Below, one piece after another: positions 59,900 through 64,000 of a DNA stretch of 64,000 nucleotides (position 1 is the first letter of the stretch; each line of letters starts with the position of its first letter). Origin of the DNA: PALSA-612 sp963776735 (GTDB taxonomy: Bacteria > Actinomycetota > Thermoleophilia > Gaiellales > Gaiellaceae); assembly GCA_963776735.1 (NCBI GenBank), contig CAVZNV010000015.1, positions 296,890 to 360,889 on the forward strand. The letters are read 5' to 3'. The position numbers were made by a program, and so were the translations under genes. The notes beneath the pieces were generated by a model. The model did not search any database. It was not told the DNA's origin and worked only from the letters and a program-made list of their open reading frames with translations.

Positions 59900-60140
59900 T
59901 CAGGGCTGATCGCGAACCAGCTCGAGCGTGGCGCAGTGAAGCCCGGCGATCGACCTCGTCGTAGAAGTCGGTCTCGTGGAGAGAGTAGTTGCGGAGCGGC
60001 TTGCCAGGCTCGGACCACGGCGTCTCGGCGAGCAACGCCTGCTCGTCGTGCTCGGCGGCCGGCCGCAGCGACGAGTACGAGAGGTCGATCCTCTCGCCGT
60101 CGGCGGTGACGAGCCGGAAGGGAACGGACTCGCGCAGCAC
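59900..60140 (-). pseudogene. Small unknown gene with a likely frameshift
   Basis: From the ATG at 60140 the frame is well biased for about 55 codons (MLRESVPFRLVTADG ... YSSLRPAAEHDEQ ... NYSLHETDFYDE), then loses its pattern and would run into the repeat. A shift by one base near 59970 gives a better continuation, AGLHCATLELVRDQP with a stop at 59900. The span is one base longer than a whole number of codons. It is either a small decayed gene or a sequence error. No family is recognised. Confidence 0.45.
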
Positions 60141-60172
60141 GGGAGGATCCCACGGTTGCGTACCGTTCGGGT

Positions 60173-60913
60173 GTGAGCCCTGCCTATCTCGTCGTCTCGA
60201 CGTTTCTGGCCAGCGGGGTCGAGGCCGTCGAGGCCCTGACGATCGTGCTCGCCGTCGGGACGACGCGCGAGTGGCGCTCGACGCTCTTCGGGGTCGGCGC
60301 GGCCGGCCTCATCCTGGCCGCGCTGGTCGGGGCGCTCGGGCCGGCGCTGCACTCGATCCCGATCGAGTCGCTGCGGATCGTCGTCGGGACGCTGCTCCTC
60401 CTCTTCGGCCTGCAGTGGCTGCGCAAGGCGATCCTGCGCGCGAGCGGGCTGAAGGCGACGAAGGACGAGGCCACCGCGTACGCCCGCGAGGTCGAAGCAG
60501 CGCATCAGGCTGGCCGCGACGAGCGGCACGGCGTCGACTGGTACTCGTTCACGCTCTCGTTCAAGGGCGTCCTGCTGGAAGGGCTCGAGGTCGTCTTCAT
60601 CGTGCTGACCTTCGGCGCCGCGCAGCACCGCATCCCGCTCGCCGCCGCGGCAGCCGCCGCCGCTGTGCTCGTGGTCGCCGCCGTCGGCGCAGCTCTCAAG
60701 GCGCCGCTCGCGCGCGTGCCCGAAAACGCGCTCAAGTTCGTCGTCGGGATCATGCTCACGTCGTTCGGCATCTTCTGGGCCGGCGAGGGCATCGGGATCG
60801 ACTGGCCCGGCGGCGACGCGGCCCTGCTCGGGATCATCGGCTTCATGGTGCTCGCGTCGGCCGCGATCGTCGCGGTGGCGCGTCGCGCGGAGCCGGCCGA
60901 GGCGAGAGCGTGA
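60173..60913 (+). CDS. Multi-pass membrane protein, COG4280-like
   Basis: A 246-residue protein with six or seven predicted helices. Two related segments carry glutamate pairs in helices, SGVEAVEALTIVLAVG (residues ~14-29) and LLEGLEVVFIVLTFG (~135-149). This resembles the R-E-G-L-E motif of FTR1-type iron permeases and the related uncharacterised COG4280 proteins. Metal transport is plausible but unproven. A small membrane protein is translated from an overlapping GTGA at its end. Confidence 0.75.
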   Translation: MSPAYLVVSTFLASGVEAVEALTIVLAVGTTREWRSTLFGVGAAGLILAALVGALGPALHSIPIESLRIVVGTLLLLFGLQWLRKAILRASGLKATKDEATAYAREVEAAHQAGRDERHGVDWYSFTLSFKGVLLEGLEVVFIVLTFGAAQHRIPLAAAAAAAAVLVVAAVGAALKAPLARVPENALKFVVGIMLTSFGIFWAGEGIGIDWPGGDAALLGIIGFMVLASAAIVAVARRAEPAEARA

Positions 60914-61107
60914 GCTACCTGCGGCGCTTCGGGCGCTTCTGGTGGGAGTTCGTCGTCGGCGACGACGTCTGGCTCGCGGCCGGAGCCGGAGCGGCACTCG
61001 GCGCGACCGCCTTGCTCGTCCACGTCGCGGGCCTCAATCCCTGGTGGCTCCTTCCCCTGGTGGTCGTCCTGCTGCTGGCAGCCGCGGTGCTCCGCGAAGC
61101 CGGCTAA
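60910..61107 (+). CDS. Small membrane protein (65 aa)
   Basis: Two hydrophobic segments (VWLAAGAGAALGATALLVHVA and NPWWLLPLVVVLLLAAAVLR, each near 20 residues) follow a short aromatic N-terminus. The GTG start overlaps the stop of the COG4280-like gene, suggesting a small partner subunit. Its stop overlaps that of the convergent LLM gene. Confidence 0.65.
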   Translation: MSYLRRFGRFWWEFVVGDDVWLAAGAGAALGATALLVHVAGLNPWWLLPLVVVLLLAAAVLREAG

Positions 61108-62168
61108 CCGCCGAGAGCCAGGGTTGCGTCGATCACGCCGAGGTAGGCCGGGAACGAGAACTCGGGGATCTTCGCGAGCGCGGCGTCCGGGAAATGACCC
61201 TGGTAGAGCGGGAACCAGACGTCCGGCGGGGACGGGTTCAGCGCCACGGTCGTCAACCCCGCCTCGCGGTACTCCTCGATCCGCGCCTGGACATGCTCGG
61301 GCGAGCCGGCGATCGTCATCGCGTCCGCCATCTCGTCGGTCACGAGCGCGAGCGCCCCGTCGATGTCGGCCGCGTCGACCCGCTCCTGGATCGGCGCCAC
61401 GTCGAAGCCGGCCGCCGCGAAGCTGGTCGCGTACTCGGGCGACGAGCTGCCGGCGGTCGCGAACATCATCACCTGACCCTTGATCTGCTGGAGCCCTTCT
61501 TCGCCGGGCGTGACGATCGTCGGGAAGCCGCACGCCACGTCGAAGCCGTCCAGACTCCGCCCGCCTCGCTCGGCGCCTGCCCGCAGGTTCGGCATCACCT
61601 TGTCGCGCAGGTACTCGGCCGAGTAGCAGTAGCCGATGAGCCCGTCCGCGAGCTCCCCAGCGAGCCGGGTCATTTGCGGCCCGATCGCCGCCATGTAGAT
61701 GCGCGCCGGCCGCTCCTGCGGCTGCATCTGCAGCTGGAAGTTGCGGACGGAGAAGACCTCGCCTTCGAACGTCACGGCCTCCCCGGAGAGGATGCGGCGC
61801 AGGATCGTCACGTACTCGCGCATCGCGCGCACGGGCCGCTCGTACGTCTGCCCGTGCCAGCCCTCGACGTAGCCGCGCGCCTGCAAACCGACGCCGAGCA
61901 GCAGCCGGCCGTTCGAGAGCTCGTTCAGCGTCGCCGCCTGGAGCGCCATCGTCACCGCCGACCGGCTCCAGATGCCGACGACGCCGGTGCCGAGCTCGAG
62001 CCGCGACGTCTGCGTCGCGACGGCGGTGGCCGGGCCGAACGCGTCGCCGAACGTGATCTCCGGGAACCAGGCCGCGCGAAAGCCTCGCTCCTCGGCGCGC
62101 TTGCCGTAGTCGAGCTGCATCGTCGGCGGCAGAGCCTCGATGAAGATGTCGAGTGCGGCCCCGCTCAC
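61104..62168 (-). CDS. Luciferase-like (LLM) F420-dependent oxidoreductase
   Basis: A 354-residue barrel of the F420-dependent LLM group (AEERGFRAAWFPEITFGD, ELGTGVVGIWSRSAVTMAL, NGRLLLGVGLQARGY, IYMAAIGPQMTRLAGELADG). The absence of a nearby flavin reductase and the methylene-H4MPT-reductase-like pattern favour F420. The substrate is unknown. It is monocistronic. Confidence 0.88.
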   Translation of the reverse strand: MSGAALDIFIEALPPTMQLDYGKRAEERGFRAAWFPEITFGDAFGPATAVATQTSRLELGTGVVGIWSRSAVTMALQAATLNELSNGRLLLGVGLQARGYVEGWHGQTYERPVRAMREYVTILRRILSGEAVTFEGEVFSVRNFQLQMQPQERPARIYMAAIGPQMTRLAGELADGLIGYCYSAEYLRDKVMPNLRAGAERGGRSLDGFDVACGFPTIVTPGEEGLQQIKGQVMMFATAGSSSPEYATSFAAAGFDVAPIQERVDAADIDGALALVTDEMADAMTIAGSPEHVQARIEEYREAGLTTVALNPSPPDVWFPLYQGHFPDAALAKIPEFSFPAYLGVIDATLALGG

Positions 62169-62203
62169 CGCGCGAGCCTACATCCATCGGCGATGATTCC
62201 GCC

Positions 62204-62422
62204 GTGGCAGATGCGAAGCCGCCGAGCCCCGGGTTTGTCGTGCTCCGCGAGACGGAGCCGGGCCGCTACGAGCTGGTCGGTGAGGCTCGACGGCGTCCAG
62301 GGCTGACGGCGAAGGCAGCGCGCAGGCAGGCGATCGTCGAGGCTGCGGGTCGCGAGCCCGAGCCAGGCGACGTCTACGCCGCAATCCTGCGCAGCGAATG
62401 GCGCATCTCGTTCCAGGTGTGA
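62204..62422 (+). CDS. Small hypothetical protein (72 aa)
   Basis: From the GTG at 62204 the frame encodes a hydrophilic protein (FVVLRETEPGRYELVGE, then an Arg/Ala-rich helix and AAILRSEWRISFQV). The coding bias is good. It resembles small actinobacterial proteins of unknown function that start with a strand-strand-helix unit. No partner is evident. Confidence 0.55.
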   Translation: MADAKPPSPGFVVLRETEPGRYELVGEARRRPGLTAKAARRQAIVEAAGREPEPGDVYAAILRSEWRISFQV

Positions 62423-62485
62423 CGATCTCGGGTGTTGGAACTCCGCCCGCCGGGTAAGACATATGTCGACGGAAGGAGGAAACCA

Positions 62486-62935
62486 ATGAGGAAGATGAAA
62501 ACGCTCGCAGTCGGTGTCGCTGTGCTGGCCGCGCTGATCATGACTTCGGCAGCTGTCGCGTCCGGCACGTTCTCGGCCGCGATCTACGGCAACGTGCCGT
62601 ACGACTGCCATGGCGCAACCGCCAGCGGTGAGACGCACGGCACGTTCACGGTCACCGAGCACACCGGATCGCCGTGGGTAAACGCCTCGATCACGATCAG
62701 GGGCACCCTGTACCCGAACCGCACCTACAACGTCAGCGTCGTCCAGGGCACGGGGTCGTACTGCACCACGACCGATTCGGACATCGTCCAGTTCACGACC
62801 GACTCGAGCGGTCGGGCGCCGATCGTGCAGTTCACGTTCTACCAGCACAACGGCTCGACGTTCGGCTGGGTCAAGATCCAGCACAGCTCGACCTCGGACG
62901 TCTACCGGTCGCAGTCCGTGCCGCTGAACAAGTAG
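62486..62935 (+). CDS. Exported beta-rich protein, first of a tandem pair (149 aa)
   Basis: A GGAGGA site precedes the ATG. A signal peptide (residues 1-26, cleavage near V-A-S) is followed by a beta-rich domain with two cysteines (YDCHG, GSYCTTTDSD) likely to form a disulfide. The neighbouring gene encodes a close paralogue sharing GETHGTFTVTEHTGS and the C-terminal SSTSDVYRSQ-type end. The family is unknown. Confidence 0.75.
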   Translation: MRKMKTLAVGVAVLAALIMTSAAVASGTFSAAIYGNVPYDCHGATASGETHGTFTVTEHTGSPWVNASITIRGTLYPNRTYNVSVVQGTGSYCTTTDSDIVQFTTDSSGRAPIVQFTFYQHNGSTFGWVKIQHSSTSDVYRSQSVPLNK

Positions 62936-62946
62936 CTCGCATTCTG

Positions 62947-62975
62947 CGGGGTGGCGGCTGCTCGTCGCCGCCCCG
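62947..62975 (+). terminator. Hairpin between the tandem exported paralogues
   Basis: A 12-bp stem with two G-U pairs and a 5-base loop follows the first paralogue's stop by 11 bases. It probably terminates that gene so that each paralogue has its own transcript. There is no U-tract. Confidence 0.45.
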
Positions 62976-63053
62976 AGATGTCTGCCTGCGGTCACTGGTC
63001 AGCAGCGAATCGGAGTACTAGAGTCAGCGCGGCAACCTCGAGGGGAGGACTTC

Positions 63054-63500
63054 ATGAGGAAGACTCGCACGCTTGCGGCCGGTGTCGCTCTCCTGGCCGC
63101 GCTGATCGTGACCGCGACCGCTACGGCGTCCGGCACGTTCTCCGCCACGATCTACGGCAACGCCGGCTACGACTGCCACGGTTCGGTCGGCGGGGGCGAG
63201 ACGCACGGCACGTTCACGGTCACCGAGCACACGGGATCGTCGTGGGTCAATGCCACGATCAAGATCACCGGCAACCTGTACCCGAACCGAACGTACTTCG
63301 TCAGCGTCGTCCAGGGTGCCGGCTCGTTCTGCGTCACGACCGATTCGGACATCGTCGAGTTCACGACCGACGCGAACGGCAGGACGTCGCCGATCTCCTT
63401 CTCGTTCTTCCAGCACTACGGCTCGACGTTCGCCTGGGTCCAGATCCAGCACAACTCCTCGGACGTCTACAGGTCGCAGACCGTCGCGCTGAACAAGTAG
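63054..63500 (+). CDS. Exported beta-rich protein, second of a tandem pair (148 aa)
   Basis: It has a signal peptide with the same design as the neighbour (MRKTRTLAAGVALLAALIV) and about 65-70% similarity over the mature domain, including GTFSATIYGNAGYDCHG, the disulfide-type cysteines and NLYPNRTYFVSVVQG. A GGGGAGG-type ribosome-binding site precedes the ATG. It arose by tandem duplication. Confidence 0.75.
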   Translation: MRKTRTLAAGVALLAALIVTATATASGTFSATIYGNAGYDCHGSVGGGETHGTFTVTEHTGSSWVNATIKITGNLYPNRTYFVSVVQGAGSFCVTTDSDIVEFTTDANGRTSPISFSFFQHYGSTFAWVQIQHNSSDVYRSQTVALNK

Positions 63501-63522
63501 CTCGAACGGCTCGGAGCCGGGC

Positions 63523-64000
63523 CTACAGGCTCAGCTCCGACCCGTCGTAGATCCTGAGCGGCACGTCCGAGAACGGCACGCCGCCGTCCGCGGTCACGAG
63601 CCACGTGTCCTGCATGTACAGGCATGCGCGCTCGTCGGCCGTGATCGCGTGCGGGTGCATCGAGACGACCATGTTCTCGCGCAGCACCGTCTCGTTGCCC
63701 TCGCCGATGCGCGGGTGCTCGATCATCGTCATGCCGATCGAGTGGCCGGTGACGTGCCCGAGCGTGAACCCGCGGTCGAGGAAGCCTTTCGACACGGCGA
63801 CGTGGACGTCGTGGGCGGTGGCACCGGCCTTCATCGTCGCGCGGGCGGCGTCGGCATACTCGTGGTACGCGTCCATCGCGGCCAGCGTCTCGGCGGACGG
63901 CGTGCCCGCGCAGATCGGCCGCGAGAACTCGACCCAGTGCCCGCCCGGTCCAGCGATCTCGAGGCCGTAGAGGAGCAGGTCGTCACGCTCGAGCCGCCGC
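63523..64000 (-). CDS. M24 family metallopeptidase (5' end cut by window)
   Basis: The visible ~158 residues are the C-terminal half of a pita-bread-fold peptidase. The conserved GHVTGHSIGMTMIEHP gives the metal-binding histidine, and MVVSMHPHAITAD lies where the glutamate ligand is normally found in an E-P-G motif; here it reads M-H-P, so one ligand may be replaced. The frame continues to the window edge (FSRPICAGTPSAETL upstream). It is probably a creatinase/Xaa-Pro-type enzyme with altered chemistry. Confidence 0.8.
   Translation of the reverse strand, partial: RRLERDDLLLYGLEIAGPGGHWVEFSRPICAGTPSAETLAAMDAYHEYADAARATMKAGATAHDVHVAVSKGFLDRGFTLGHVTGHSIGMTMIEHPRIGEGNETVLRENMVVSMHPHAITADERACLYMQDTWLVTADGGVPFSDVPLRIYDGSELSL

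Overview
The window is uniformly GC-rich (roughly 70%) with strong G/C third-position bias, very tight gene packing (dozens of ATGA/GTGA/TGATG stop-start overlaps) and frequent GTG/TTG starts. Gene content (several luciferase-like F420/flavin monooxygenases, two complete branched-chain amino-acid-type ABC operons, CoxL-type molybdenum hydroxylases, a GntR-controlled catabolic operon, exported proteins of unknown function) suggests a soil-dwelling actinobacterium. The Thermoleophilia (Gaiellales/Solirubrobacterales) are the best guess, but this is inference from content and style, with no rRNA gene to confirm it. I see no tRNA, rRNA, CRISPR array, transposase or prophage structural module.

Layout. 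1-4.1 kb: DUF1326 (cut by the window edge), DUF1361 membrane protein, cysteine-dioxygenase-like cupin, small conserved ORF, exported M23 peptidase, acetyltransferase. 4.1-9.0 kb: Mn-type superoxide dismutase, then a tightly overlapping + strand operon: aldo/keto reductase, ornithine-cyclodeaminase-like protein, threonine-dehydratase-like enzyme, a frameshifted two-cupin protein, a half-size AhpD-like protein and an AhpD-like protein whose second catalytic cysteine codon is an in-frame TGA (probable selenoprotein). 9.0-15.2 kb: repeat element, NTF2-like protein and the first Liv-type ABC operon. 15.2-20 kb: HIT protein, acetyltransferase, class V aminotransferase, lectin-fold protein and two exported proteins on the minus strand. 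20.1-26.3 kb: molybdenum hydroxylase operon (FAD, 2Fe-2S and Mo subunits plus CoxG-like protein) with a miniature tyrosine phosphatase inside it, ending in a luciferase-like monooxygenase.

26.4-38.0 kb: a minus-strand surface/tail-fibre-like cluster: a 2520-residue exported protein with 13 Ig-like repeats and a beta-helix, three tandem phage-tail-collar proteins, an unknown protein, a glycosyltransferase and an acetyltransferase, with a convergent DUF6916 gene at the end. 38.1-39.6 kb: an archaeal-type aspartyl-tRNA synthetase behind a leader with the hallmarks of a translational T-box with a GAC specifier. 39.6-48.1 kb: minus-strand metabolic genes (M24 peptidase, Fic protein, orphan CoxL-type protein, FAH-family hydrolase, peroxiredoxin, an M20 peptidase fused to an extra domain, a lipoprotein). 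48.2-50.1 kb: LeuA/homocitrate-synthase-like enzyme and a repeated exported protein of lower GC. 50.1-59.7 kb: a GntR-regulated catabolic and uptake gene set: flavin reductase, FAD oxidoreductase, luciferase-like monooxygenase, TIM-barrel isomerase and the second full Liv-type ABC transporter; the same 16-base operator-like sequence precedes the regulator and the monooxygenase. 59.7-64 kb: second full copy of the repeat element, small genes, another luciferase-like monooxygenase, a tandem pair of exported paralogues and a truncated M24 peptidase.

The strongest observations are the CxxU AhpD-like selenoprotein with a hairpin at the correct distance, the Asp T-box whose specifier, discriminator pairing and Shine-Dalgarno sequestering all agree, and the giant Ig-repeat/tail-collar/glycosyltransferase cluster.
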